45,507 bases of DNA, taken from assembly GCA_029939575.1 (NCBI GenBank), contig JAOZSR010000017.1, forward strand, positions 6,629 through 52,135, in the 5' to 3' direction. Shown here piece by piece: positions 1 through 8,862 of the stretch (the stretch's first letter is position 1; every line of letters starts with the position of its first letter). Source of the DNA: Fidelibacterota bacterium (GTDB lineage Bacteria > Fidelibacterota > UBA2242 > JAOZSR01). The notes under the pieces are model-generated. The model did not search any database and was not told the origin of the DNA. It saw only the letters and a list, made by a program, of their open reading frames with translations. The position numbers were made by a program, and so were the translations under genes.

Positions 1-700
1 AACCATTCTTTACTACTTCATCCTTAGCCACTTTGCCATCAAACAGAGAAACCTGTCTGTGTAAATATTTTTTTACTTTTTGATCATGTGTAGCAAAAAT
101 GAAAGTTGTTTTCAGTTCAGAATTTAATTTTTCCATAGTCTGTAAAATATTATGCGAGTTTTCAGCATCAAGATTTGCAGTCGGCTCGTCGGCTAATACA
201 ATTACAGGTTTTTTTACCATAGCCCTGGCAACCGCTACGCGCTGACACTCTCCTCCAGAAAGCTGTGCCGGTCTGGACTTCACTTTATCAGTAAGCCCGA
301 CCCATTCCAGCGCATCCATTACCAACTTTTTCCTTTCTTCCTTACCTATCCCAAGTAAAAGAAGAGGAAATTCGACATTTTCATAAACACTATAAACCGG
401 TAATAGGTTGTATGTCTGGAAAATGAATCCAATGTGCTTATTCCGCAAATTAGCCGCTTTTTTGTGTGAAAGGTCACCAATGGATTGATCAAGTACAACG
501 GCGGAACCTTCTGACGGAACATCGAGAGAGCCAATAATGTTTAGCAAGGTGGTCTTCCCCGAACCACTTGGTCCGACAATTCCAGAAAATTCACCCTTTT
601 TAAAATCAAGGTTGATATCCTCTAATGCAGTGAAAAAACCACCGCCAATAGGGAATTGTTTTTTCATACCGTTAATGGTAATAATTTTTGAATCTTCCAT
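1..700 (-). CDS. ABC transporter ATP-binding protein, LolD/MacB type (3' end outside window)
   Basis: Reading leftwards from ATG at 698-700, the frame stays open to the window edge (233 codons), so the C-terminus is missing. The start follows a strong Shine-Dalgarno AAGGAGG. Visible motifs are Walker A GPSGSGKT (residues 43-50), Q-loop FQTYNLLP, signature LSGGECQR, Walker B VIVLADEPTANLD and the H-loop ATHD. The signature region and the short one-domain layout match the LolD/MacB/FtsE group, which powers FtsX/MacB-type permeases that export lipoproteins, peptides or drugs from the inner membrane. No permease is in the window; one is expected beyond the left edge (inference). It lies downstream of a TetR regulator and an outer-membrane-like protein on the same strand, so it is probably part of a regulated export operon. 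The substrate is unknown. Confidence 0.93.
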   Translation of the reverse strand, partial: MEDSKIITINGMKKQFPIGGGFFTALEDINLDFKKGEFSGIVGPSGSGKTTLLNIIGSLDVPSEGSAVVLDQSIGDLSHKKAANLRNKHIGFIFQTYNLLPVYSVYENVEFPLLLLGIGKEERKKLVMDALEWVGLTDKVKSRPAQLSGGECQRVAVARAMVKKPVIVLADEPTANLDAENSHNILQTMEKLNSELKTTFIFATHDQKVKKYLHRQVSLFDGKVAKDEVVKNG

Positions 701-796
701 ATTTATCCTCCTTGTTATATATTCTCTTTTCTGTCGTTTTTTCACTACATATTGATCTTATTATTCCCATGAGTAGCAATAAGCAAAAACAGAAAA

Positions 797-1885
797 TCAA
801 TGTGTATAGATTAACATTATTTGTGCTCCACATCCTGTAGTAGAATGTTCAACCTCAACATTTTTGGAATAATTAAATATACTCGCATTAATTGATAGTT
901 TATCAAAATTACGTTGCCAACTGAAATATTGATAAAACCTTTCTTCTGTCCAATCAAAATATCCAATTGCCATAATATTATCAAAAAAAGATACAGGATA
1001 GGAAAAAGAAATTGCTGATAATTGATGTATAACTGATCTAAAATACAAATTATCAGAATTGTCAAGCAATGTATGTTCGACAAGACAATATAATCCGTTT
1101 TTATAATCAAATGTATAGTCTCCGCCGAGTGTTATCTGTTTTGACAGGATTTTGTTATTATTCTTTTGAAGATAAGACGTTTCAAACCACATCCCGACGA
1201 GGATATCCCATCTTCCGTCGAAACCAACCCTTGTATACTTATCAACATTTGAGGTGTTTTGGGTGTTGATAAGTACTGATGACGAATTTGCAGAATGCAA
1301 ACTAATTCCCAACTCTCCATTAGCAACAGGGGCTTGAAAGCGCCAGCCAAATTCCGGTTTTTTGACGTTTTTCGGAAGATTAAAATCATCTAATCTGTCT
1401 TGCGGTAATGTTTCCCATATCCACAAATTAATATTATTCAAAAGAGTATATCTAAATCTAAAAGCATAGACTCCATTTGTGAGTTTTAAGGGATCACGTA
1501 GATCCGGAGAATCAAACCAGTTTAAAGCACGTAAAATTTGAGCAGGACCAAAATTTATTTTTTGTAATCCCAATTGAGATTCAGACTGCTGAGTTGTATA
1601 GCGCACTTTAAATCTGTATAATTCGAAATCAGACCTGTTCTCGGAAGATTGGTCGGCTAAAAATAATCCGTGGAAAGAGGCCTGGATATCGAACATTTTA
1701 CCTTTTTTAAAATACTGTTGCATCGTTAATTGTGGAATATATCTTCCACCAGTCTGATTTTGCCATTTTGTATTATGGTTTTCTGATATCCAACCGGAAA
1801 AAATACCTTTATACCTTATTTCCACTCCCAGCCCGGAGTTTATTAAAAAAAGACTACAAAAAAGAATCAATACCAGTTTCTTCAA
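797..1885 (-). CDS. Putative outer-membrane beta-barrel protein, function unknown
   Basis: 362 residues. The N-terminus (MKKLVLILFCSLFLINSGLGV) is a signal peptide; the mature part is rich in alternating aromatic/polar segments such as FRFRYTLLNNINLWIWE, typical of membrane beta-strands. This resembles porin/alginate-export-like barrels, but I do not recognise a named family. The start is TTG and overlaps the TetR stop by 4 bases (TTGA), so the two genes are translationally coupled. The ABC ATPase begins 96 bases downstream. The set regulator, outer-membrane protein, ABC ATPase suggests the barrel is the outer-membrane part or client of an exporter. Subcellular location is fairly secure; function is not. 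Confidence 0.75.
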   Translation of the reverse strand: MKKLVLILFCSLFLINSGLGVEIRYKGIFSGWISENHNTKWQNQTGGRYIPQLTMQQYFKKGKMFDIQASFHGLFLADQSSENRSDFELYRFKVRYTTQQSESQLGLQKINFGPAQILRALNWFDSPDLRDPLKLTNGVYAFRFRYTLLNNINLWIWETLPQDRLDDFNLPKNVKKPEFGWRFQAPVANGELGISLHSANSSSVLINTQNTSNVDKYTRVGFDGRWDILVGMWFETSYLQKNNNKILSKQITLGGDYTFDYKNGLYCLVEHTLLDNSDNLYFRSVIHQLSAISFSYPVSFFDNIMAIGYFDWTEERFYQYFSWQRNFDKLSINASIFNYSKNVEVEHSTTGCGAQIMLIYTH

Positions 1886-2472
1886 TTATTCTTTCCTTTC
1901 CCTGCAATAATACCATAAAAGAAAAAATTATTAATCTCCGCCAGGAAATCATTATATTTGTTATAATATTTTATCAAATCATCATCTTGCGCAACCACCT
2001 GGAACAGATCTAACATCTTTAATATAAATTCCGGCCTGATCTCAGGGCGAACCTCTCCCTTTTTCTGAGATTCAATTATTAACGCCAGAAACAGTTGATG
2101 TGATTTTGTATAATAGTCTTCCAAAAGCAGTTTCAGGTCGGGTAAGGCATGCATATAATCAAGAATGAATTTATCACCCCATTCTTTAATAAAATTTTGT
2201 TTCCAGGTAAATAGTTGAATCATTTTTTCTTCAAAAGAAATATTCTCAGCATAGATTCTATCTACTTCAAGAAATCCCCGTTCAAATATTTCAGTCAAAA
2301 TGTATAAAATAAGGTCATTTTTGTTTTTAAAGTTTTTATAAAAAGTCATTTTACTGACCTTGCTTTCAGAGCAAATTTGTTCAACTGAAATATTTTTAAA
2401 TCCATGCTCTTTAAAAAGTTTACCAGCCGTTGTAATAAGTTGTAAGCATTTTTTTGTAATTGTTTTCCTCAT
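1882..2472 (-). CDS. TetR/AcrR family transcriptional regulator
   Basis: 196 residues from ATG at 2470-2472, which follows GAAGGGG. A longer open frame reaches 2535, but those extra residues do not look like the family, whose members begin just before the first helix. The N-terminal helix-turn-helix is clear: AGKLFKEHGFKNISVEQICS followed by KVSKMTFYKNFKNKNDLILY. The C-terminal ligand-binding half is helical and diverged, as is normal for TetR. It is the first gene of a leftward operon with an outer-membrane protein and an ABC ATPase, so it probably represses that operon and responds to a small molecule that the transporter handles (inference). An inverted repeat TTACGAA/TTCGTAA just upstream is a candidate operator. 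Confidence 0.88.
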   Translation of the reverse strand: MRKTITKKCLQLITTAGKLFKEHGFKNISVEQICSESKVSKMTFYKNFKNKNDLILYILTEIFERGFLEVDRIYAENISFEEKMIQLFTWKQNFIKEWGDKFILDYMHALPDLKLLLEDYYTKSHQLFLALIIESQKKGEVRPEIRPEFILKMLDLFQVVAQDDDLIKYYNKYNDFLAEINNFFFYGIIAGKGKNN

Positions 2473-2486
2473 AACCCCTTCATTGT

Positions 2487-2520
2487 TTACGAATCCACAT
2501 ATTTTTTTACACGTTCGTAA
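2487..2520. promoter_or_regulatory. Candidate TetR operator (inverted repeat)
   Basis: TTACGAA at 2487-2493 and TTCGTAA at 2514-2520 form perfect 7-bp arms separated by 20 bases, 15-48 bases upstream of the tetR start. The position suits autorepression. The spacing is longer than most TetR operators, so it may also be two half-sites or an mRNA stem. Confidence 0.35.
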
Positions 2521-3060
2521 TAATATTAACTTCAAAAAATTGCTTTGTCAAGCAAAAAATGACATTTTTTAATTTTTTTTTGCCAAATCGTAAACCATCC
2601 AAAACCTTTAATACAAACTATTCAAACATTTTTCAAACCCAAATAAATATCAAATTACCAATTATAACCAGGTCATTTACACAAAAATTTTCTGCCTAAT
2701 TATCTTTTCTTGGGACACTCATTCCCACATGTTTTTAAAATAACACTGGTTGTTTGTATATTACATTTTCATTTTTAATAATTTTATACCATTTTTTTTC
2801 AGTGTTTAAAATTTCTTCAATTGCAATGCAAATTATAATATTTTGATAATAGAATTCTTTCATCGGCAAAAAACACGGGCTCTCCTCACCTTAACCTGTT
2901 TATTATCAGGAGAATGACATTATACAGCACAACAATAATCTATTAAAAATTCACAAGTCTATAATATTTATTAATAATATGTTTTTATTAGAAAGTTCAA
3001 TGGCATAAATTTTGAAAAGACAAGCAAGTCTGTATTATTAATTTTAAAAAAGGGTATAGC
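2521..3060. other. AT-rich divergent intergenic region
   Basis: This stretch separates the leftward tetR operon from the rightward redox operon and should hold promoters for both. It contains a TTGC-AAT-GCAA dyad near 2822-2832 and a TCTCCT/AGGAGA pair at 2881-2886/2908-2913. I see no convincing gene, riboswitch or strong -35/-10 pair. Confidence 0.6.
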
Positions 3061-5127
3061 ATGAACAGAATTGAAGAACATCCAATATTACCTATTCCAG
3101 ATGACCGTCATCAGGTTAAATTTCTTTTTAATGGTAAGGAGTATTTTGGATTTGAAGGAGAACCTGTTTCATCAGCATTAATAGCAAACGATATCAAGGA
3201 GTTTGCCATTCACAAGCGGGAAGATGTCTCCCAGGGATTATTCTGTGCCAATGGTCAATGTTCACACTGCACCTTGATTATTGACGGCTACCCCCTGAAA
3301 TCATGTGTAACACCTCTACAGGACGGGATGGATATACGCACTCTTATTCATCTACCGGATTTACCTCCTGACGACCATCCCCTTGAGCATTTTGAAAAAA
3401 GAGAATATAAATGTGACATCCTGGTTATTGGTGCCGGCCCCTCGGGACTGACAGCAACAATTGAGTTGGCAAAAATGGGATTTCACGTTATTCTTGTTGA
3501 TGACAAAGATGTATTAGGCGGAAAACTGGTTTTGCAAACCCACAAGTTTTTTGGCTCTATCAAAGATTGCTATGCCGGAACCAGGGGTATTGATATTGCT
3601 ACGATCCTTGATAATGAAGTCTATTCAATGGCCAATGTGCGGATTTTCAAGAATGCTACTATAGCCGGAATTTTTAAGGATCAAAAGGCTGGCGTCTTTC
3701 TCAAAAATAATTGTTATGCTTTAATTGGTTTTGACGGCCTTATTGTCTCTTCCGGAGCAAGAGAAAAGTCTCTGATTTTTAACGGAAATGATTTACCGGG
3801 AGTTTATGGTGCCGGTGCATTTCAGACGCTTGTTAACCGAGATTTAGTCAAATCATCTAAGAAGGTCTTTATTTTAGGTAGTGGTAATGTTGGTTTAATA
3901 GCGGCATATCATGCTCTGCAAGCCGGGATTGAAGTTCTCGGGATTTGTGATATCCTGGATAAAGTTTCCGGGTATAAAGTTCATGCCGACAAAATAAAAC
4001 GTATGGGTGTCCCAATTTATCTCAGACATACAGTAATTTCGGCAAGTGGTAATGGAAAAATTGAAAAAATGACTATTGCAGAGGTTGATGATAATTTTCA
4101 GCCCTTACTGGAAACCGCAAAAACATTTAACACAGACACTTTACTAATTGCTGTTGGTCTGTCGCCAGTAGATGAGTTTTATAAATTAGCAAAAAAGTTT
4201 GGCTTCAAAGTGATTAAAGCCGGAGATGCCAGTGAAATTGCAGAGGCCTCTTCTGCAATGTTTGGCGGGCGAATCGCAGGGCTTGAAATGGCAAACCTCC
4301 TGGGTAAAAAAGTCAAAATAAAAGCATCTTTACGTCAGAAGGCTGAAATCCTTAAAAGCAAACCGGGGGAAATTTTTCAACCATCTCCGGTAGTTTTAGA
4401 TGAAAACTATCAGCCTGTTATTAAATGTGACGAAGAAATCCCATGTAACCCCTGTACTTCCGTCTGTCCGGTCAATGCAATTAAATTAAAAAACAACCGG
4501 GGAAATATCCTGGACATTCCGGAATATTTGGGTGGGTGTACCGGTTGCACAATTTGTGTTGCTATTTGTCCCGGACTGGCTATTACTCTGGCTAAAAGGA
4601 TTAATGCACATCATGCAGAAGTAATTATACCGTATGAATATATCCCTAAATTTGCCATCGGAGATAAGGTGCCGGTGTCAGACCAGAATGGCAATTATCT
4701 GGAAGATGCAGAAGTTCAAAAGATCCGTTTTAATAAAAAATTCCATACCTATTTAATTACTGTCAAATCATCACTTAAAAATGGAGCGAAAATAACCGGA
4801 ATCATTATTCAAAAAAAGGAAAAAACCAGGCCGCTCCCTCAAGCAAGTTTTGAATATTTACCCGATAATGGAGTTGTTTGCCGTTGTGAAATGGTGCGTG
4901 TAAAAGAAATAGTAGAATATATCGAAGAACATAAAATTCGCGATGTAAATCAACTGAAACAAATCAGAGTTGGAATGGGTTCCTGTGGCGGCAAAACCTG
5001 CTCAACTCTTTTACCCCAGGTTTTCAAAAAAGCAGGAGTCGAATGGAAAGATGTCACCGAGGGCACAAAACGACCATTGTGTGTTGAAATTCCCATGTAT
5101 GCAATAATTAATGAAGAAAGCGAGTAA
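3061..5127 (+). CDS. Multi-cluster FAD/iron-sulfur oxidoreductase, sarcosine/opine oxidase alpha-like
   Basis: 688 residues. In order: a small [2Fe-2S] domain (Fer2_4 type; Cys62, 67, 70, 82), an FAD Rossmann motif GAGPSG (124-129), a second dinucleotide motif GSGNVG (273-278), two [4Fe-4S] ferredoxin motifs (Cys456/462/465/469 and Cys493/496/499/503) and a BFD-like [2Fe-2S] domain (Cys607, 609, 642, 647). Sarcosine oxidase alpha, opine oxidase OoxA, HcnB and hydroxyproline/proline dehydrogenase subunits share this core. These partner with a DAO-type flavoprotein, here the next gene 6 bases downstream. The second subunit would oxidise the C-N bond and this one would pass electrons on. The central 2x[4Fe-4S] insertion suggests transfer to a low-potential carrier rather than O2 (inference). 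The substrate cannot be told. Confidence 0.85.
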   Translation: MNRIEEHPILPIPDDRHQVKFLFNGKEYFGFEGEPVSSALIANDIKEFAIHKREDVSQGLFCANGQCSHCTLIIDGYPLKSCVTPLQDGMDIRTLIHLPDLPPDDHPLEHFEKREYKCDILVIGAGPSGLTATIELAKMGFHVILVDDKDVLGGKLVLQTHKFFGSIKDCYAGTRGIDIATILDNEVYSMANVRIFKNATIAGIFKDQKAGVFLKNNCYALIGFDGLIVSSGAREKSLIFNGNDLPGVYGAGAFQTLVNRDLVKSSKKVFILGSGNVGLIAAYHALQAGIEVLGICDILDKVSGYKVHADKIKRMGVPIYLRHTVISASGNGKIEKMTIAEVDDNFQPLLETAKTFNTDTLLIAVGLSPVDEFYKLAKKFGFKVIKAGDASEIAEASSAMFGGRIAGLEMANLLGKKVKIKASLRQKAEILKSKPGEIFQPSPVVLDENYQPVIKCDEEIPCNPCTSVCPVNAIKLKNNRGNILDIPEYLGGCTGCTICVAICPGLAITLAKRINAHHAEVIIPYEYIPKFAIGDKVPVSDQNGNYLEDAEVQKIRFNKKFHTYLITVKSSLKNGAKITGIIIQKKEKTRPLPQASFEYLPDNGVVCRCEMVRVKEIVEYIEEHKIRDVNQLKQIRVGMGSCGGKTCSTLLPQVFKKAGVEWKDVTEGTKRPLCVEIPMYAIINEESE

Positions 5128-5133
5128 CAGATT

Positions 5134-6282
5134 ATGAAAAATTATGATATAACCATTATTGGTGCCGGTAGTATTGGGACGCCTCTTGCTTTTTATTTAG
5201 GACGTAGCGGTTTAAAAGTAGCTGTTATTGAAAAACATTCTTCAGTGGGACAGGGACAAAACAAATCCGCTATTGGGGGAGTTCGGGCAACTCACTCTGA
5301 TCCGGCAAAAATCCTGATTGGCCAAAAAACCATAAATATTCTAAATAGAATGGAAGAAGAATTCGGCTTTCAGGTTGATTGGATGACCGGAGGATATTTA
5401 TTTCCGGTTTTTAATAATTATACAGAGCGTGCTTTAAAAAAACTGCTGGAATTGCAAAAACATTTTGATTTACAAATTGACTGGATCGGCCCTGATGATG
5501 TAGAAAAATTGGCACCGGGAATTTCCAGAAAAAAGTTGTTGGGCGGTACTTATTCACCGGAAGATGGGTCTGCAAGCCCGCTGAAAGTTATAGATGCTTT
5601 TTATCAGCTTGCCAGATATAAAGGTGTAGATTTTTATTTTAATGAAGAGGTTCAAAGTTTTCAAATTCAGAACAAAAAAATCACCCAAATCCAAACCACA
5701 AAAAACAAATATTCTTCCGGATTAGTAATAAATGCAGCCGGAGCCGGAGCAGCGGCAATTGGTAAATTAGCAGGGCTGGACTTTCCGGTTTACCCCGAAT
5801 CCCATGAAGGTGGAATAACTGAGCCGGTACAACAATTTTTCAAACCCATGATCGTTGACATTCGCCAGGACAATTTTTCGGCAAATTATTATTTTTACCA
5901 AAATTTTGAAGGTCAGGTTGTTTTTTGCATTACTCCCCAGCCAAATATTCCCGGTGTGGATATTGACTGTACTTCTGATTTTTTGCCGCTTGTGACCAAA
6001 AGAATGTTGACACTCTATCCAAGGTTAAGAAATCTACGCATCAGACGAACCTGGCGGGGATTATATCCCATGACACCGGACGGATTTCCAATTGTTGGAT
6101 ACACAAAGGAAATAACAAATCTTATGAATTTAATTGGAATGTGTGGACAGGGTTTTATGCTTGGGCCTGGTTTGGGAGAAATCATCGCCGAATATATTGA
6201 AACAAAAAACGATAAATATGACTCTATTTTTAAACAACTTTCTCTCTATCGTGATTTTTCCGGAAGTGAAAAATTAAAATAA
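5134..6282 (+). CDS. FAD-dependent amino-acid/imino-acid oxidoreductase, DAO family, beta-type subunit
   Basis: 382 residues, the usual length for sarcosine oxidase beta, OoxB or HcnC-type subunits. The N-terminal FAD motif is GAGSIG (10-15) with the following acidic strand end VAVIEK; the Q-N-K-S-A-I-G-G-V-R-A motif after it and the C-terminal MCGQGFMLGPGLGE motif are typical of DAO-fold enzymes. It should hold the substrate pocket where a secondary amine, N-methyl or opine C-N bond is oxidised, with electrons going to the upstream iron-sulfur subunit. Aminotransferase and hydroxyacid dehydrogenase genes follow closely, consistent with use of the released amino acid and 2-oxo acid. Sarcosine, proline, an opine or a D-amino acid are all possible substrates. 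Confidence 0.85.
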   Translation: MKNYDITIIGAGSIGTPLAFYLGRSGLKVAVIEKHSSVGQGQNKSAIGGVRATHSDPAKILIGQKTINILNRMEEEFGFQVDWMTGGYLFPVFNNYTERALKKLLELQKHFDLQIDWIGPDDVEKLAPGISRKKLLGGTYSPEDGSASPLKVIDAFYQLARYKGVDFYFNEEVQSFQIQNKKITQIQTTKNKYSSGLVINAAGAGAAAIGKLAGLDFPVYPESHEGGITEPVQQFFKPMIVDIRQDNFSANYYFYQNFEGQVVFCITPQPNIPGVDIDCTSDFLPLVTKRMLTLYPRLRNLRIRRTWRGLYPMTPDGFPIVGYTKEITNLMNLIGMCGQGFMLGPGLGEIIAEYIETKNDKYDSIFKQLSLYRDFSGSEKLK

Positions 6283-6296
6283 ATTCAGGGGTAAAT

Positions 6297-7490
6297 ATGC
6301 AAAACTTTTTATCATACAGGGCAAAGACAGTAAAAACCTCACCTACTATTTTGGTTTTTAGCAAAGCAAAAAAACTAATGGCACAAGGACATGATGTAAT
6401 CAATTTTGGAGTGGGCGAGCCTGATTTTAACACTCCGGATAACATCAAAGAGTCCGCTAAGCAGGCCATTGATGACAATTTTACCAAATATACAGTTGTG
6501 GCCGGTATTCCGGAACTCCGAAAGGCAATCTGCCAAAAATTTAAAAGAGATAATAATCTGGATTATTCTGCTGAAAATATTCTGGTATCTCCCGGTGCCA
6601 AATCATCAATCATGCATGTTTTAATGACAATTTGTAATGCCGGAGATGAAATAATTATTCCCACACCCTATTGGGTAAGTTATACTTCCCAGGTAGAATT
6701 GGTAGATGGTATTCCGGTTCTCTTGTCCGCCGATGAAACAACAAGTTTTAAAATATCCGCAGATCAACTGGAAAAAAAGATCCTTACTCTTTCCAAACCC
6801 AAAGCAATAATTTTAAATTCACCCAATAATCCAACCGGAGCAGTTTACTCCAAAGATGAACTCCGGGAAATTGGAAATGTATGCCTAAAACATAACATTA
6901 TTATTATTGCAGATGAAATATATGAAAAATTGGTTTATGAAGATATTAAACATTGCTCCATTGCTGAAGTTTCAGAGGAAATAAAGAATATCACTGTGGT
7001 TATTAATGGTGTGTCAAAAGCCCATGCAATGACTGGTTGGCGTCTCGGATACGCTGCCGGCCCGATGGAAATAATCAAAAGTGCGACAAAAATCCAGGGA
7101 CACACAACCTCTTGTGTGAATTCAATTACTCAAAAAGCCTGCATTACAGCCCTAATCCATGAGGATGGAAGCCTGGTAAAAATGAACAAAGAATTTCTTA
7201 GAAGACGAAATTTTATGCTCAATAGTTTGTTAGATATTGAAGGTATAAAATGTCCAAAACCAGACGGCGCTTTTTATGTTTTCCCAAATGTAGCAGAGTA
7301 CCTGTCAAAAAATGAACAGGTCAAAACCACCATGGACCTGTGTCTATATTTGTTAGAAAAATATCATATTGCCGTTGTGCCCGGAAATTCATTTGGCGCG
7401 GAAAATTATATCCGCTTTTCGTACGCCAATAGTATGCAAAATCTTGAAAAAGGTATTAAGCGTTTTAAGGCCGGGTTAAGCAATCTTTAA
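6297..7490 (+). CDS. PLP-dependent aminotransferase, class I/II (aspartate aminotransferase-like)
   Basis: 397 residues, full length for fold-type I aminotransferases. Visible are NSPNNPTG (174-181), the PLP-contacting DEIYE (206-210), the Schiff-base lysine K241 in NGVSKAHAMTGWRLGY, and the C-terminal carboxylate-binding arginine in NYIRFSYANS. The sequence matches the I-gamma AspC/PatA-like group of bacteria and archaea, which transfers amino groups between aspartate or another amino acid and 2-oxoglutarate. It sits 14 bases after the DAO flavoprotein and 21 before a 2-hydroxyacid dehydrogenase. It therefore probably handles the amino acid made or used by this operon; the exact amino acid is not predictable. 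Confidence 0.92.
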   Translation: MQNFLSYRAKTVKTSPTILVFSKAKKLMAQGHDVINFGVGEPDFNTPDNIKESAKQAIDDNFTKYTVVAGIPELRKAICQKFKRDNNLDYSAENILVSPGAKSSIMHVLMTICNAGDEIIIPTPYWVSYTSQVELVDGIPVLLSADETTSFKISADQLEKKILTLSKPKAIILNSPNNPTGAVYSKDELREIGNVCLKHNIIIIADEIYEKLVYEDIKHCSIAEVSEEIKNITVVINGVSKAHAMTGWRLGYAAGPMEIIKSATKIQGHTTSCVNSITQKACITALIHEDGSLVKMNKEFLRRRNFMLNSLLDIEGIKCPKPDGAFYVFPNVAEYLSKNEQVKTTMDLCLYLLEKYHIAVVPGNSFGAENYIRFSYANSMQNLEKGIKRFKAGLSNL

Positions 7491-7511
7491 TTATTAAACA
7501 GAAAGAATACA

Positions 7512-8501
7512 ATGCTAAAAAAATATAAATATGATGTGTTTTTTTACGAAGCTTTTGAAGAGGAAGAAAAAGAGCTAAAAAAAAATTTACCAAAACAAAT
7601 CAAGGCCGGTTTTACCTGGAAAACAATCCAGGAGTACGATTCTGAAAACATTCCCGCCACAATTATCAGCCTGCGTACACAATCCAGAATCCCAAACTCC
7701 TGGGGAAAAACTCTGGAGGCAATTCTCTCCAGAAGCACCGGGTATGACCATTTATTAAAATATCAAGCCGAATCGGGTACAAAATGCCAGACCGGTTATT
7801 TGCCTTTATATTGTAACCGGGCTGTGGCTGAACAGGCTCTGACAATCTGGATGGCATTATTACGAAAATTGCCCCGGCAGATACACAACTTTAAAACTTT
7901 TTGCCGAGATGGCTTAACGGGTCAGGAAACCAGAGGAAAAACATTACTCGTGGTTGGCGTCGGAAATATTGGCTCCGAGGTTATTAAAATCGGGAACGGG
8001 CTTGGCATGACTGTATATGGAGTCGATCTGATAGAAAAATATGATTTTGCCAATTATGTCAATATTGAAGAAGGCTTATCAAGGGCCGACATTATCGTAT
8101 GTGCTATGAACTTAACTGCTAGCAATGTGAATTATTTTTCAGCGGACAGGCTTAGACAGGCCCGACCCGGAGTTGTTTTTGTAAACATTGCGCGGGGAGA
8201 ACTTTCCCACTCAGAGGACTTGTTGCAATTAATCAAAGATGGTCATCTTGGTGGACTTGGATTAGATGTTTATAATCAGGAAAGCGATCTGGCAAATCAG
8301 CTCCGCACCAAATCCCAACAGCCGGGTAATCCGGAGACTGCTGCTATATTATCACTGGCAAAACATGAAAATGTGATCCTTACACCTCACAATTCCTTTA
8401 ACACAAAAGAAGCCGTTATTAAAAAATCCTTCCAGAGCATAGAGCAAATCGTCTGTTTTATGCAAAATGGTTCATTTAAATGGCCAACACCAAAAGAATA
8501 G
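7512..8501 (+). CDS. D-isomer-specific 2-hydroxyacid dehydrogenase
   Basis: 329 residues. The NAD-binding motif GVGNIG (149-154) ends at an acidic residue (VYGVD), which favours NAD. The catalytic triad of the family is present: R228 in NIARGE, E257 in LDVYNQE and H293 in TPHNSFNT. It would reduce a 2-oxo acid to a D-2-hydroxy acid, or the reverse, in the cytoplasm. As the last gene of the redox operon it could dispose of the 2-oxo acid produced by the flavoprotein or aminotransferase while recycling NADH. The N-terminal substrate domain is too diverged to choose between lactate, glycerate, phosphonate or other substrates. Confidence 0.9.
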   Translation: MLKKYKYDVFFYEAFEEEEKELKKNLPKQIKAGFTWKTIQEYDSENIPATIISLRTQSRIPNSWGKTLEAILSRSTGYDHLLKYQAESGTKCQTGYLPLYCNRAVAEQALTIWMALLRKLPRQIHNFKTFCRDGLTGQETRGKTLLVVGVGNIGSEVIKIGNGLGMTVYGVDLIEKYDFANYVNIEEGLSRADIIVCAMNLTASNVNYFSADRLRQARPGVVFVNIARGELSHSEDLLQLIKDGHLGGLGLDVYNQESDLANQLRTKSQQPGNPETAAILSLAKHENVILTPHNSFNTKEAVIKKSFQSIEQIVCFMQNGSFKWPTPKE

Positions 8502-8862
8502 AACCGGAATTTTATCAGAGATATTTTCCCTAGTGAGATACAGGTAAAAATTATAGAGTAATTTCTATTCGGGAATATATTATATTTTTACTAAATATCG
8601 GCTAATTATCCAAGAAAAACTATTTGTATTTTATTATTCCTTAAAATTTATTTTTTAAGGCTTTACATCTTAATGAATTCGTGGTTTCCAATTGTTCAGA
8701 ATAACAGAAAACCTTTCTGATTATGAATTATGAGGTAATATTAAACACAATATTTGCGGAACTGCTTAAAAAGCAAGATTTTGCTTGATTTTAATAAGAG
8801 GTAGGAATATATTCTGTAAAGGATTATTTGTTCAAACATCTGGAATGATATTTAGGAGATAC
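8502..8862. other. Intergenic region with two small stem-loops
   Basis: The redox operon ends at 8501. CCTTAAAA (8639-8646) and TTTTAAGG (8653-8660) can pair, and AAGCAA (8771-8776) with TTGCTT (8781-8786); neither is followed by a clear T run, so terminator activity is doubtful. The second half should carry the promoter of the surface-protein gene. No gene is seen. Confidence 0.5.

Noticed and set aside
1732-2013. Open frame on the plus strand opposite tetR and the outer-membrane gene
   Set aside because: It is antisense to two well-supported genes and shows no family features.
2914-2946. Ten-residue open frame after AGGAGA, possible leader peptide
   Set aside because: Spacing to the ribosome-binding site is too short and no amino-acid or attenuation logic is visible.
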